Assembly: GCA_023423835.1 (NCBI GenBank)
Contig: JAFAEW010000043.1
Location: forward strand, 1 to 64,000
Length of the DNA stretch: 64,000 bases
Source of the DNA: Bacteroidota bacterium
GTDB taxonomy: Bacteria; Bacteroidota; Bacteroidia; Chitinophagales; Chitinophagaceae
Direction of reading: 5' to 3'
The notes below the pieces were generated by a model. It did no database searches, was not told the origin of the DNA, and worked only from the letters and a program-made list of their open reading frames with translations. The translations under genes and the position numbers were made by a program. Shown here in pieces: positions 50,381-59,245 of this stretch (position 1 is its first letter; every line of letters starts with the position of its first letter).

Positions 50381-51325
50381 TTAAGCAGGATATTCTGCAA
50401 TTCCAAGCTTTTCAAGACTACCCATAATGGCGTTAAAGGTATCGGTATCACTTAGCTTCTGGGGAATAAATTTTTCGCCGATCACCTGTTCATACAATTC
50501 GATGTAACGCCGGGAAATCGTTTCTACCCAATCGTCACTCATGTGGGGCACGTGCTGGCCTTCTTTTCCCATGAAATTATTTTCAATCAGCCATTCCCTT
50601 ACAAATTCCTTACTGAGCTGCTTTTGTTTTTCACCTTTGGATTGTCTCTCAGCATATCCATCCGCATAAAAATAGCGGCTTGAGTCCGGTGTATGAATTT
50701 CATCCATCAGGTAAATTGTATCGCCGATTTTTCCGAATTCGTACTTGGTATCAACGAGAATCAGTCCTCTCTTGGCAGCGAGGGCTTTACCGGCTTCAAA
50801 CAGCCTGAGCGAATAGTCGCTAATCTTTTCCCATTCTTCTTCCGTAGCCAGCCCATGTTGAATGATTTCTTTGGCTGAAATATCTTCATCATGCCCTTCA
50901 GAAGCCTTTGTGGAAGGTGTAATAATCGGAGCGGGAAAAAAATCGTTTTCCTTCATATTTTCAGGAAGGGAAATGCCGCAGAGTTTCCGCTCACCCGATG
51001 AATAGACCCGCCATGCATGACCGGTAAGATTTCCCCTCACCACCATTTCAATCTTAAACGGATCGCATTTCCTCCCGATGGTGGCATTGGGTGCAGGCGT
51101 ATCAAGAAACCAGTTTGGACAGATTTCCCGTGAAGCCTGCAGCATATAGGCGGCAATCTGGTTCAATACCTGCCCTTTAAAGGGAATTAAACGGGGAAGT
51201 ACAACATCGAAGGCAGAAATCCGGTCACTCACGATCATGATCAGATATTGATCATCGATGGTAAAAACGTCCCTAACTTTTCCTGTATAGCTGCCTGTCT
51301 GATGCGGAAATTTCATGTGGATCAT
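50381..51325 (-). CDS. purC: Phosphoribosylaminoimidazole-succinocarboxamide synthase
   Basis: This 314-residue enzyme makes SAICAR from CAIR, aspartate and ATP in purine synthesis. Landmarks are TGSYTGKVRDVFTIDDQYLI, MIVSDRISAFDVVLPRLIPF (the signature with DR.SAFDVV), FDTPAPNATIG-type substrate loop (FLDTPAPNATIGRKCDPFKI), MVVRGNLTGHAWRVYSSGER, and LILVDTKYEFGKIGDTIYLM with DEIHTPDSSRYFYADGY. Two start codons are possible, ATG 51325 and ATG 51316. A perfect -7 box ends only 4 bases before the first, so transcription may begin at or inside it, and ATG 51316 is then the more likely start. It heads a purC-HAD-DAO operon. Length is normal for the long bacterial form. Confidence 0.96.
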   Translation of the reverse strand: MIHMKFPHQTGSYTGKVRDVFTIDDQYLIMIVSDRISAFDVVLPRLIPFKGQVLNQIAAYMLQASREICPNWFLDTPAPNATIGRKCDPFKIEMVVRGNLTGHAWRVYSSGERKLCGISLPENMKENDFFPAPIITPSTKASEGHDEDISAKEIIQHGLATEEEWEKISDYSLRLFEAGKALAAKRGLILVDTKYEFGKIGDTIYLMDEIHTPDSSRYFYADGYAERQSKGEKQKQLSKEFVREWLIENNFMGKEGQHVPHMSDDWVETISRRYIELYEQVIGEKFIPQKLSDTDTFNAIMGSLEKLGIAEYPA

Positions 51326-51329
51326 TCAG

Positions 51330-51337
51330 CAAAAATA
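51330..51337 (-). promoter_or_regulatory. purC -7 promoter element (TATTTTTG)
   Basis: The minus strand carries TATTTTTG, an exact TAnnTTTG match, whose last base is 5 bases from the first purC ATG (51325). The predicted transcript starts at or very close to that codon. It would be leaderless or use ATG 51316. Confidence 0.5.
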
Positions 51338-51446
51338 CCGGATTTAAATATTTAATGCGAGCATTTGGCAGGGTAGAAATCGTTGGAATAATATTTTTTT
51401 TTCCTAGTTCAACAAATGTTATTATTGTATACCAAACAACTTTTTT

Positions 51447-54320
51447 ATGGTAGTGCAAATCCGTATGCTTATCGTTCTTTTTGCAATAGGATTATTGCAA
51501 CTAGAATCCGCCGCACAAAATCTGACGAACGTTTCCGGAGCGGTTATCAACAGCCAGACGAAAGAAACCGTTTCGGCTGTGTCGGTAACGATTAAAAATT
51601 CTGCGGTCGGCGCCTATACTGATGAAAAGGGAAATTTTAAATTTACCACCGTTCAGGATCCTCCATTCACACTTGTGGTAAGCTCTGTCGGATACGCCGA
51701 TAAGGAGGTTGAATTTACAGGTGGCAATTCACCCCTTCAGATTTCCATCACTCCTGTTTATTCGCTTGGTCAGGAAATTGTTGTGGCTGCCTCACGGCTG
51801 GCAGAAAGCTATCTTTCTTCACCGGTTTCAATTGAAAGGATCAATTCGGCCAATATAAGAAACACTACCGCTGCCAATTATTACGACATGCTTGGCAATA
51901 TAAAAGGTGTTGATCTCACAACCTCGAGCATTACCTTCAAAACGCCGAGTACCCGGGGTTTTAACGGAAGCGGTAACCTGCGGTTTAACCAGTTGGTTGA
52001 CGGCATGGATAATACCGTTCCTGCGCTAAATTTTTCGGTTGGAAATATCATCGGCCTTACCGAACTCGATGTTGACAACATGGAGCTGCTTCCGGGCGCC
52101 TCCTCCGCCCTGTACGGCTCAGGTGGATTAAACGGCACCTTGCTGATAACAAGTAAAGATCCTTTTAAATATCAGGGATTCAGTTTTATGGCAAAACAAG
52201 GGGTTATGCATTTGGATGATCCGCGGCAAAAGGCTTCACCCTATTTCGATTGGGCATTCAGATGGGGAAAAAAGGTTTCCGATAAATTTGCATTCAAGAT
52301 CGGAGCCGAATACCTGAAAGCCAATGACTGGCATGCAAACGATACCACCAATCTTTCGAGAAACAATGTGATCAGTGATATCAAACCGGGCACCCGCAGT
52401 TCTGATCCCAATTACGATGGTGTAAATGTGTATGGCGACGAAGCAAGTGCAAGTATGGCCGGCATTGCGCAGGCAGCAATATTTGGACCGGCAAATACAT
52501 CGCTTCCAATGGTCATTCAGCAATTAACTGCTGCTTATGGCAGGCCACCTACCCAACAGGAAATAATTGGTTTTTATGCAAGCAATCCAAGCGATCTGAC
52601 GCCTTTTGCAGCCGGACTGCAAAATAATATTTTTGTTGATGCCAACGGCAATCCGCAATATGTGAGCCGCACCGGTTACCAGGAAGCGGCGCTGGTAGAC
52701 TACGATGCCTTTAATTTTAAAATTTCAGGAGGCCTGTATTATAAGTTGTCAGCTGCTACCGAAGCTTCCATCACTGCGAACTGGGGAAGTGGTACTTCTG
52801 TGTATACAGGAGCTGACAGGTATTCCTTGAAGAACTTCAGGATCGGTCAGTATAAAATCGAAGTGAAAAATCCCAACTGGTTTGTCAGAGCCTATACAAC
52901 GCAGGAAAATTCCGGTGATTCCTATGCTTCTACTTTAACGGCACTGGCTATCAACGATGCCTGGAAGCTAAACAGCCAATGGTTTGGTGAATACGTTGGA
53001 AATTATTCTGGAGCGGTATTGCAGGGGATGCCCGCCGACCAGGCCCATGCCTATGCAAGGGGAGTTGCCGATATAGGAAGGTTTATGCCGGGAACGCCGG
53101 AATTTCATGGAGCCTTCGATAAATCCGTTACAACGGCTATTTCTGATAACGGATCGCAGTTTGCCGACAAGTCGAGCCTGTATGAGCTCGAAGGACAGTG
53201 GAACCTCAGTCCATACATAAAAGTAATGGAAGTGCTGGTAGGCGCCAATGATCGTCTTTACCGGCTAAATTCGAAAGGGACGATCTTTAATGACATCGAT
53301 GGTCCGATTCTCATAAACGATTATGGTGCGTACGTGCAACTACAGAAAGCGTTGTTTAAGGATATCCTCAAACTGTCTGTTTCAGGAAGATATGATAAGT
53401 CAAAAAACTACAAGGGTCATTTCACTCCAAAAGCTGCTGCCTCCATTCAGGTGGCAAAAGACAATAGCATCCGTCTTTCCTATCAGCAGGCTTACCGTTT
53501 TCCTGATAACCAGGCACAGTACATCAATATTGTTACCCCGGGAAGCCGCTTGATTGGTGGATTGCCGGAATTTGAAACCTTATTTAATTTCAATACTAAT
53601 CCCGTTTACACGGCTGAAAGTGTGGTTGCCTTCCGCGCCACCGGTGATCCCACCAAGCTGGTAAAAGCCGATTTCGTGGCCGTGCAGCCCGAAACCGTTC
53701 AGTCGTTTGAAGTAGGATATCGCGGTCTCGTTACACCGCATTTTCTGATAGATGCCTATTTCTACAGCAGCAAGTATAAGGATTTCATCGCCCGTACAGC
53801 AGTTGCAAGAGGAGCATCCGGAAATGTGGAAACATCGATAGCGGAATTGGCAAGCCCGTTCACTTCCGCCAACTATTCGTTTGTGGTGAACAGCCCGGTT
53901 CCGGTTAAGGCAAACGGGTGGGGAATTGGATTGGAATATCAGTTCGACAAAGGCTACCGCCTCAGCGGCAACGTGTACAGCGATAAACTGCACGATGTTC
54001 CTGAAGGTTTGATTACCTTCTTCAATACCCCTGAGATCCGCTATAACCTTGGATTAGCAAACGCCAACCTGTACAAGGGATTTGGGTTTAACATCAATTA
54101 CAAATGGCAGGATAAAGTTCAGTGGCAGGGCACCTTTGCGGCAGGTGAAATTCCTTCTTTCGGAACATTGGACCTGTTGCTTAGCTACAAACTCGGAAAG
54201 TCTAAAAACCTGATTAAACTTGGCGGTACAAATATCCTGAACAATTATTACCGCAATGGATTTGGAAATCCGTATATCGGCGGTCTCTATTATTTAAGTT
54301 TCGGATACAACGTTTTCTAA
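51447..54320 (+). CDS. TonB-dependent receptor with carboxypeptidase-regulatory-like domain
   Basis: This 957-residue outer-membrane receptor has a signal peptide (residues 1-22, ending LQLESAAQ), a CarboxypepD_reg-like domain (NVSGAVINSQTKETVSAVSV; FTLVVSSVGYADKEVEF, to about 105), a plug (GQEIVVAASRLAESYLSSPV; TPSTRGFNGSGNLRFNQLVD; ELLPGASSALYGSGGLNGTL) and a barrel with many aromatic-ending strands to the final YYLSFGYNVF. It is not SusC-like: it lacks the SusC plug signature and has no SusD neighbour. Its ligand is unknown; such receptors import metal chelates, cobalamin or other small nutrients. It is monocistronic, divergent from purC, and has its own terminator at 54342-54374. Confidence 0.93.
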   Translation: MVVQIRMLIVLFAIGLLQLESAAQNLTNVSGAVINSQTKETVSAVSVTIKNSAVGAYTDEKGNFKFTTVQDPPFTLVVSSVGYADKEVEFTGGNSPLQISITPVYSLGQEIVVAASRLAESYLSSPVSIERINSANIRNTTAANYYDMLGNIKGVDLTTSSITFKTPSTRGFNGSGNLRFNQLVDGMDNTVPALNFSVGNIIGLTELDVDNMELLPGASSALYGSGGLNGTLLITSKDPFKYQGFSFMAKQGVMHLDDPRQKASPYFDWAFRWGKKVSDKFAFKIGAEYLKANDWHANDTTNLSRNNVISDIKPGTRSSDPNYDGVNVYGDEASASMAGIAQAAIFGPANTSLPMVIQQLTAAYGRPPTQQEIIGFYASNPSDLTPFAAGLQNNIFVDANGNPQYVSRTGYQEAALVDYDAFNFKISGGLYYKLSAATEASITANWGSGTSVYTGADRYSLKNFRIGQYKIEVKNPNWFVRAYTTQENSGDSYASTLTALAINDAWKLNSQWFGEYVGNYSGAVLQGMPADQAHAYARGVADIGRFMPGTPEFHGAFDKSVTTAISDNGSQFADKSSLYELEGQWNLSPYIKVMEVLVGANDRLYRLNSKGTIFNDIDGPILINDYGAYVQLQKALFKDILKLSVSGRYDKSKNYKGHFTPKAAASIQVAKDNSIRLSYQQAYRFPDNQAQYINIVTPGSRLIGGLPEFETLFNFNTNPVYTAESVVAFRATGDPTKLVKADFVAVQPETVQSFEVGYRGLVTPHFLIDAYFYSSKYKDFIARTAVARGASGNVETSIAELASPFTSANYSFVVNSPVPVKANGWGIGLEYQFDKGYRLSGNVYSDKLHDVPEGLITFFNTPEIRYNLGLANANLYKGFGFNINYKWQDKVQWQGTFAAGEIPSFGTLDLLLSYKLGKSKNLIKLGGTNILNNYYRNGFGNPYIGGLYYLSFGYNVF

Positions 54321-54341
54321 AAAACAGGATTAAATGATAGG

Positions 54342-54374
54342 ATAGCCGCCTGATCTTTCAGCCGGCTATTTTTT
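54342..54374 (+). terminator. Intrinsic terminator after the TonB receptor
   Basis: ATAGCCG (54342-54348) and CGGCTAT (54363-54369) form a 7-bp stem with a 14-base loop, followed by TTTTTT. It sits between the receptor stop and the convergent yifB stop and could serve both strands, since an A-run precedes it on the other side. Confidence 0.8.
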
Positions 54375-54394
54375 ATTCAGCCTACTTGTTTTGA

Positions 54395-55942
54395 TCAGTT
54401 TCCTGCCCAGCCTTCCCGGTCAAGGCTTCTGTAGGTAATGGCCTCCGCGAGGTGTTCGGGTTGGATGTCGGGTTTCCCTTCAAGATCGGCAATGGTTCTG
54501 CTGACTTTAAGAATCCGGTCATACGCACGGGCACTGAGGTTCAGGCGTTCCATCGCCCGTTTGAGCAGGGCGTCGCCTGCCGTGTTGATCCGGCAAATTT
54601 CTCTTAGCTGGCGGCTGCTCATTTGCGCATTGGCATACATACCCGGACTGTCTTTATACCTTTCGGTTTGAATTTCCCTGGCTTTTATCACCCTTTCGCG
54701 GATAGCAGAAGAATTTTCGCTTCTATTTTGATTGTTGCTCAATTCGCTAAATGGCACGGGCGTTACCTCCACATGCAGATCAATCCGGTCAAGCATCGGT
54801 CCGGAAATCCTGTTCAGGTATTTTTGAACGGTTCCCGGCGGACATGTACATTCTTTATCGGGATGGTTATAGTATCCGCAAGGACAGGGGTTCATAGAGG
54901 CGATCAGCATGAAATTAGCCGGGAAATCGATTGCGACCTTAGCCCTTGAGATGGTAACCCTTCTTTCTTCCATCGGCTGGCGCATCACTTCCAGCACCGT
55001 ACGTTTAAATTCCGGTAATTCATCCAGAAACAGAACACCGTTATGTGCGAGAGAGATTTCGCCCGGTTGCGGAATGCCGCCACCTCCTACCAATGCCACA
55101 TCGCTGATGGTGTGATGCGGCGATCTGAAAGGCCTTCTGCTTACGAGCGAACTGTTTTCGGGAAGCTTACCGGCAACACTATGGATCTTGGTCGTTTCCA
55201 AAGCCTCCATCAGGCTAAGCGGAGGCAAAATGGTGGGAAGTCGTTTTGCAAGCATCGTTTTTCCCGCTCCTGGAGGACCAATGAGTATTGCATTGTGACC
55301 GCCGGCAGCAGTAATTTCCATTGCCCGCTTAATGTTTTCCTGTCCCTTCACATCACTGAAATCGATGTCAAATTCGTATTGGCTTTGAAAAAATTCATCC
55401 CGCGTATTTACCAAAACTGGTTGTAAAGCATCTTCCGATTTGAAAAACTCCACCACCTCATTCAAATGTTCCACTCCATAAACCTTCAGGTTGTTTACCA
55501 TTGCCGCTTCCCGCTCATTTTGTTTTGGAACGATCAGACCCTTAAATCCTTCGCGCCTGGCGGTAATGGCAATCGGTAAGCCACCTTTGATCGGTTTTAC
55601 CGAACCATCGAGACTCAGTTCACCCATAATCACATATTCCTGCAGGCGTTGCGGTTCCTCGAGTTGCTCACTCGCCCCAAGTACCCCTACGGCGATTGCC
55701 AGATCAAAAGCAGAACCGCTCTTGCGGATGTCGGCAGGTGCAAGGTTTACCACAATTTTTGTCCGTGGCATATGAAAGCTGTTGGTCTTAATGGCACTTT
55801 CAATTCGCTGCAAACTTTCCTTCACCGCACTGTCAGGCAGTCCCACAATGGTATAATTCTGGCCGTTGCTTACATTCACTTCAATGGTTATGGTAATCGC
55901 TTCAACGCCGTACACGGCACTTCCAAAGGTTTTTACGAGCAT
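54395..55942 (-). CDS. comM: YifB/ComM family Mg-chelatase-like AAA+ ATPase
   Basis: This 515-residue protein has an N-terminal Lon-like domain (VYGVEAITITIEVNVSNGQN; IVGLPDSAVKESLQRIESAI) and a central AAA+ module with Walker A (ILIGPPGAGKTMLAKRLPTI), Walker B (LFLDELPEFKRTVLEVMRQP) and sensor SMNPCPCGYYN. That sensor sits in a cysteine-rich loop (NPCPCGYYNHPDKECTCPPG). The C-terminal part has LSARAYDRILKVSRTIADLE. In transformable bacteria ComM is a hexameric helicase that extends branch migration of incoming DNA. Length is normal (about 510). It is convergent with the TonB receptor and is the only gene of its unit. Confidence 0.95.
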   Translation of the reverse strand: MLVKTFGSAVYGVEAITITIEVNVSNGQNYTIVGLPDSAVKESLQRIESAIKTNSFHMPRTKIVVNLAPADIRKSGSAFDLAIAVGVLGASEQLEEPQRLQEYVIMGELSLDGSVKPIKGGLPIAITARREGFKGLIVPKQNEREAAMVNNLKVYGVEHLNEVVEFFKSEDALQPVLVNTRDEFFQSQYEFDIDFSDVKGQENIKRAMEITAAGGHNAILIGPPGAGKTMLAKRLPTILPPLSLMEALETTKIHSVAGKLPENSSLVSRRPFRSPHHTISDVALVGGGGIPQPGEISLAHNGVLFLDELPEFKRTVLEVMRQPMEERRVTISRAKVAIDFPANFMLIASMNPCPCGYYNHPDKECTCPPGTVQKYLNRISGPMLDRIDLHVEVTPVPFSELSNNQNRSENSSAIRERVIKAREIQTERYKDSPGMYANAQMSSRQLREICRINTAGDALLKRAMERLNLSARAYDRILKVSRTIADLEGKPDIQPEHLAEAITYRSLDREGWAGN

Positions 55943-56062
55943 AAGGGTAATAATTTATTCATTGAGATTTAGGCAATTAGAATAATATAGGTGAATGAAA
56001 ATACAAAAGAAAAAGTATTAAGCAGCGGAAATTTTTTGATCTCCCGTTGAAAACCGGTCTAA

Positions 56063-57103
56063 TCACAAGCTATTCCTGTGCGCCGTATAATGCCGCCACT
56101 TTTCAATCACATTTTGCATGTCGGCGGGAAGGGCCGATTCAAAAAACAGTCTTTCCCGTGTAACCGGATGTTCAAAGCCGAGGGTTTTTGCATGCAAAGC
56201 GCATCGCGGACAAACCTCAAAACAGTTTTCTACAAATTGTTTATATTTCGAATAGATGGTTCCTTTAAGAATTTTATCGCCTCCATATTCCGCATCATTG
56301 AAAAGCGTGTGGCCGATCGATTTCATGTGCACCCGTATCTGATGCGTTCTGCCCGTTTCAAGCCTGCATTTTACCAGGGTAACGTAGTTAAACCGTTCGA
56401 TAACCTCGTAATGGGTTACAGCGTGTTTTCCCGATTCTCCTTCAGGATAAGCATCAAACATTTTTCTAAACCGCTGATGCCGTCCAACATGTGCCACGAT
56501 CGTTCCACTGTCATTTTCTACATTCCCCCAAACGAGCGCCACGTATTCACGCACCACTGAATGATCAAAAAATTGTCTTGCAAGACTCGCCGCTGCCTCG
56601 GCGGTTTTCGCCACCACAAGAAGACCCGTTGTATTTTTATCGATCCGGTGCACCAATCCATACCTCGGCAATGTTTCTTCGGTCAAAGCCGGATTTTGTG
56701 ATAAAAGATGGTAAGCAATCCCGTTGAGCAGCGTTCCTGTATAATTGCCGACCCCCGGATGCACTACCATATTGGGTGGTTTATTGAGGACCAATATGGC
56801 GTCATCTTCCGCCACAATATTTAAAGGAATGTCTTCAGGCTGCACCTCGGTCTGCACGGGATTTACGAAACTCAACAGCAGGATTTCATCTCCCGGCTTT
56901 ACTTTATAGTTGCTCTTAACTTCCTTTCCGTTTACGGTTAAAAAGCCGGCATCTATTGCCTGTTGGATCTTGTTTCTCGTGATATTTTCAATTCTCGATT
57001 GTACCCATTTATCCACACGAAAAGGCTGCTGCCCTTTGTCAACCCTGAACGAATGCCGTTCATATAATTCTTCCTGATTATCCTCCTTTATGTCCTCTTC
57101 CAT
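56063..57103 (-). CDS. rluD: RluA-family 23S rRNA pseudouridine synthase (RluD-like)
   Basis: This 346-residue enzyme has an N-terminal S4 RNA-binding domain (FRVDKWVQSRIENITRNKIQ; AIDAGFLTVNGKEVKSNYKV) and a catalytic domain. PLNIVAEDDAILVLNKPPNM leads in, and GLVHRIDKNTTGLLVVAKTA carries the catalytic Asp in HRIDKNTTG. Further landmarks are RQFFDHSVVREYVALVWGNV and LVKCRLETGRTHQIRVHMKS, with CPRCALHAKTLGFEHP late. RluD pseudouridylates helix 69 of 23S rRNA. I chose ATG 57103: a perfect -7 box lies 15 bases upstream, inside the 13-residue extension that starts at 57142, which therefore cannot be translated from this promoter. The protein is otherwise of usual length. Confidence 0.93.
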   Translation of the reverse strand: MEEDIKEDNQEELYERHSFRVDKGQQPFRVDKWVQSRIENITRNKIQQAIDAGFLTVNGKEVKSNYKVKPGDEILLLSFVNPVQTEVQPEDIPLNIVAEDDAILVLNKPPNMVVHPGVGNYTGTLLNGIAYHLLSQNPALTEETLPRYGLVHRIDKNTTGLLVVAKTAEAAASLARQFFDHSVVREYVALVWGNVENDSGTIVAHVGRHQRFRKMFDAYPEGESGKHAVTHYEVIERFNYVTLVKCRLETGRTHQIRVHMKSIGHTLFNDAEYGGDKILKGTIYSKYKQFVENCFEVCPRCALHAKTLGFEHPVTRERLFFESALPADMQNVIEKWRHYTAHRNSL

Positions 57104-57117
57104 TATGATAATTGCAG

Positions 57118-57125
57118 CAAAAATA
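57118..57125 (-). promoter_or_regulatory. rluD -7 promoter element (TATTTTTG)
   Basis: The minus strand reads TATTTTTG, an exact TAnnTTTG match, ending 15 bases before ATG 57103. It supports the shorter rluD start. The -33 box is weak. Confidence 0.55.
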
Positions 57126-57279
57126 AGAACTATGGCGTTCATACTGCCTTTATCTTCTGAGGCTCTAACGATTGGAATGATTATTCTGAAACTTAATCCG
57201 GGGAGAATCCGGCGATGTTAAATATTATTGGAAAAATGAAAGGTTTGACGGAAATTGTCGGTTCAACAAATAATCCTTT

Positions 57280-57612
57280 ATGAAAACGTTTCTTTTCGGT
57301 TTACTCCTTTTTAGCTGTTCTAATTTGCGGAGTCAAAAGATATTTTCCTGTGACTATCGATCAGACGCGGAAATTAAGGTGTGGGTGAGCAAATATCAGT
57401 CCGATGCAGATCTCATCGTTTATCAAACGACCTGGAAAAGCGAGGCCGATAAAAATGAGGGCATCTGGTATTTCACCGATTGGAGGGGAGAGGCGGATAA
57501 ACGAATCTATTTTACCGACTGGAAATCGGAGGCAGATCTCGTAATTTATTTCACTAAAACACGTTCAATGGCCGGTTGGATAAAGAAGCATAAAAAGCAA
57601 TTGTTGTATTAA
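57280..57612 (+). CDS. Septoil-knot (DUF6150-type) repeat protein
   Basis: This 110-residue exported protein has a signal peptide (MKTFLFGLLLFSCSNLRSQ) and then about six short repeats of the form (S/G)(D/E)AD followed by a strand: SDAEIKVWVSKYQ, SDADLIVYQTTWK, SEADKNEGIWYFTDWR, GEADKRIYFTDWK, SEADLVIYFTKTR. The last unit is degenerate (SMAGWI). This matches the family I know as 7(1) septoil knot (DUF6150), small repeat proteins predicted to fold into a knotted ring; the name is from memory. Function is unknown, and an extracellular structural or binding role is a guess. It is monocistronic, and its stop overlaps the convergent FAD-protein gene by 4 bases. Confidence 0.75.
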   Translation: MKTFLFGLLLFSCSNLRSQKIFSCDYRSDAEIKVWVSKYQSDADLIVYQTTWKSEADKNEGIWYFTDWRGEADKRIYFTDWKSEADLVIYFTKTRSMAGWIKKHKKQLLY

Positions 57613-59210
57613 GGTTGTACCTGGCCGAGGATTTGATCTGCGATCATATTCGCCACTTTTTCGCCATCCATCGCCGCACTTACTATTCCTCCGGCATATC
57701 CCGCTCCTTCGCCACAGGGGAAGAGATTAGAGATCTGCGGATGCTGAAGGTTGTCCTCATTTCTCGGAATCCTTACCGGTGAAGATGTGCGACTTTCGGT
57801 AGCCACTACGATCGCCTCATTGGTAAAAAATCCCTTCATCTTGTTTCCAAACGCCCTGAAGCCTTTTTGTAATGCCTCATTTACAACTGCCGGTAACACG
57901 TTTTCCAACTCCACACTTTTTACCCCCGGAATATAGCTGCAGATAGGAAGCGTGTCAGAAAGTTTGCCGAGACTGAAATCCACCATTCTTTGCGCCGGCG
58001 CTACAAATTTTCCACCTCCTGCCCAAAAAGCACTTCGTTCCACAAACTGCTGAAAATACATTAATCCGAGTGGAGTTTGGCAATATTTTTCGAGTTCCGG
58101 ACTGGCGTTTTTATACGGTCGAATGTCTTCTTCTGATACAGTCACCACCATTCCACTGTTGGCAAATGGATTGTTCCGCTTGCTCGGGCTCCAGCCATTT
58201 ACCACCACTTCATTATCGGCGGTTGCGGCGGGAGCGATAATACCTCCCGGGCACATACAGAAACTGAAAACGCCTTTTTCGTTTACCTGTTCAACCAAGC
58301 GATAGCTGGCGGGAGGCAAATGAATACTCCTGTCAGGACTATGGTATTGAATTTCATCTATCAATCCCTGCGGATGCTCTACCCTCACGCCGAGCGCAAA
58401 CGGTTTGCTTTCAATCTTAATGCCTGTATCGAAAAGTAAGATAAAAATGTCGCGGGCCGAATGGCCGGTAGCGAGGATCAGTGAATCGACCGGGTGATTT
58501 TCAGCTTCATTTATTTCAATGGAGCGGATGCGATCGTTTTGAATGGTCAAACCCGTCAATTTAGATTCAAACCAAATCTCTCCACCGGAATTCAAAATTT
58601 GGCTTCGCATGTCTGCAATAATGGCAGGCAACCGGTTGGTTCCAATGTGTGGATGAGACTCATAAAGGATTTTTTCGGGTGCTCCAAATTGCACAAAAAC
58701 CTGTAAAATCTTGTCGATATTTCCTCTTTTGTTGCTTCTCGTATACAGCTTCCCGTCGCTATAGGTTCCCGCGCCGCCTTCTCCGAAACAGTAGTTACTC
58801 TCGGGATTTAAGATGCCGTTTTTATTGAGAAGGGCAAGGTCCCGCCTTCTTGCTCTTACATCTCTTCCGCGCTCGATAATGATGGGCTTGATACCTCTTT
58901 CGATCAGTTGCAAGGCTGCAAACAATCCGGCCGGACCGGCTCCGATAATGTGAACGGTTTGGGGCGAATTTGATATATCGGGATACGTAAATCTTTCGGT
59001 TGGTCGCCTTAAAAAAGGTTCGCCAATGAAAACCAGCATTTTGAAATTTACCCTGGCAATCTTGCTCCTTGCGTCAATGGATCTTTTCAGAATGGTATAG
59101 CCGGTAATCTCTTCGGGCTGAGTACCGGCTGTTGACGCGATATAACTTTTGAGTGCCTCGTCATTTGAAGCTTCTTCGGCAGTCACCTGAAAAGAGATCG
59201 TCTTTTGCAT
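57609..59210 (-). CDS. Large NAD(P)/FAD-dependent protein (FAD-dependent dehydrogenase-like)
   Basis: This 533-residue protein has an N-terminal ferredoxin-like region (TAEEASNDEALKSYIASTAG; ITGYTILKRSIDARSKIARV, residues 1-60). A Rossmann FAD site (VHIIGAGPAGLFAALQLIER) follows near residue 88, then NYCFGEGGAGTYSDGKLYTR and ESHPHIGTNRLPAIIADMRS. LILATGHSARDIFILLFD is the second nucleotide-site strand, and GEGAGYAGGIVSAAMDGEKV closes the FAD domain. This is the conserved family annotated as FAD-dependent protein or uncharacterised FAD dehydrogenase. Substrate unknown; a cytoplasmic location is likely. It lies 35 bases after the DUF3127 gene on the same strand, so the two may form an operon. 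It overlaps the septoil-knot gene by 4 bases. Confidence 0.92.
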   Translation of the reverse strand: MQKTISFQVTAEEASNDEALKSYIASTAGTQPEEITGYTILKRSIDARSKIARVNFKMLVFIGEPFLRRPTERFTYPDISNSPQTVHIIGAGPAGLFAALQLIERGIKPIIIERGRDVRARRRDLALLNKNGILNPESNYCFGEGGAGTYSDGKLYTRSNKRGNIDKILQVFVQFGAPEKILYESHPHIGTNRLPAIIADMRSQILNSGGEIWFESKLTGLTIQNDRIRSIEINEAENHPVDSLILATGHSARDIFILLFDTGIKIESKPFALGVRVEHPQGLIDEIQYHSPDRSIHLPPASYRLVEQVNEKGVFSFCMCPGGIIAPAATADNEVVVNGWSPSKRNNPFANSGMVVTVSEEDIRPYKNASPELEKYCQTPLGLMYFQQFVERSAFWAGGGKFVAPAQRMVDFSLGKLSDTLPICSYIPGVKSVELENVLPAVVNEALQKGFRAFGNKMKGFFTNEAIVVATESRTSSPVRIPRNEDNLQHPQISNLFPCGEGAGYAGGIVSAAMDGEKVANMIADQILGQVQP

Positions 59211-59245
59211 GCAGAGGAAGACAGATTTATTGTAAAACGAAAGGC

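Noticed and set aside
57010..57018. Perfect DnaA box (TTATCCACA) inside rluD
   Set aside because: It encodes conserved S4-domain residues (VDKW), lies 3 kb from dnaA and is single.
57104..57142. Hydrophobic 13-residue N-terminal extension of RluD
   Set aside because: A perfect -7 promoter element lies inside it, and RluD enzymes do not have a membrane segment.
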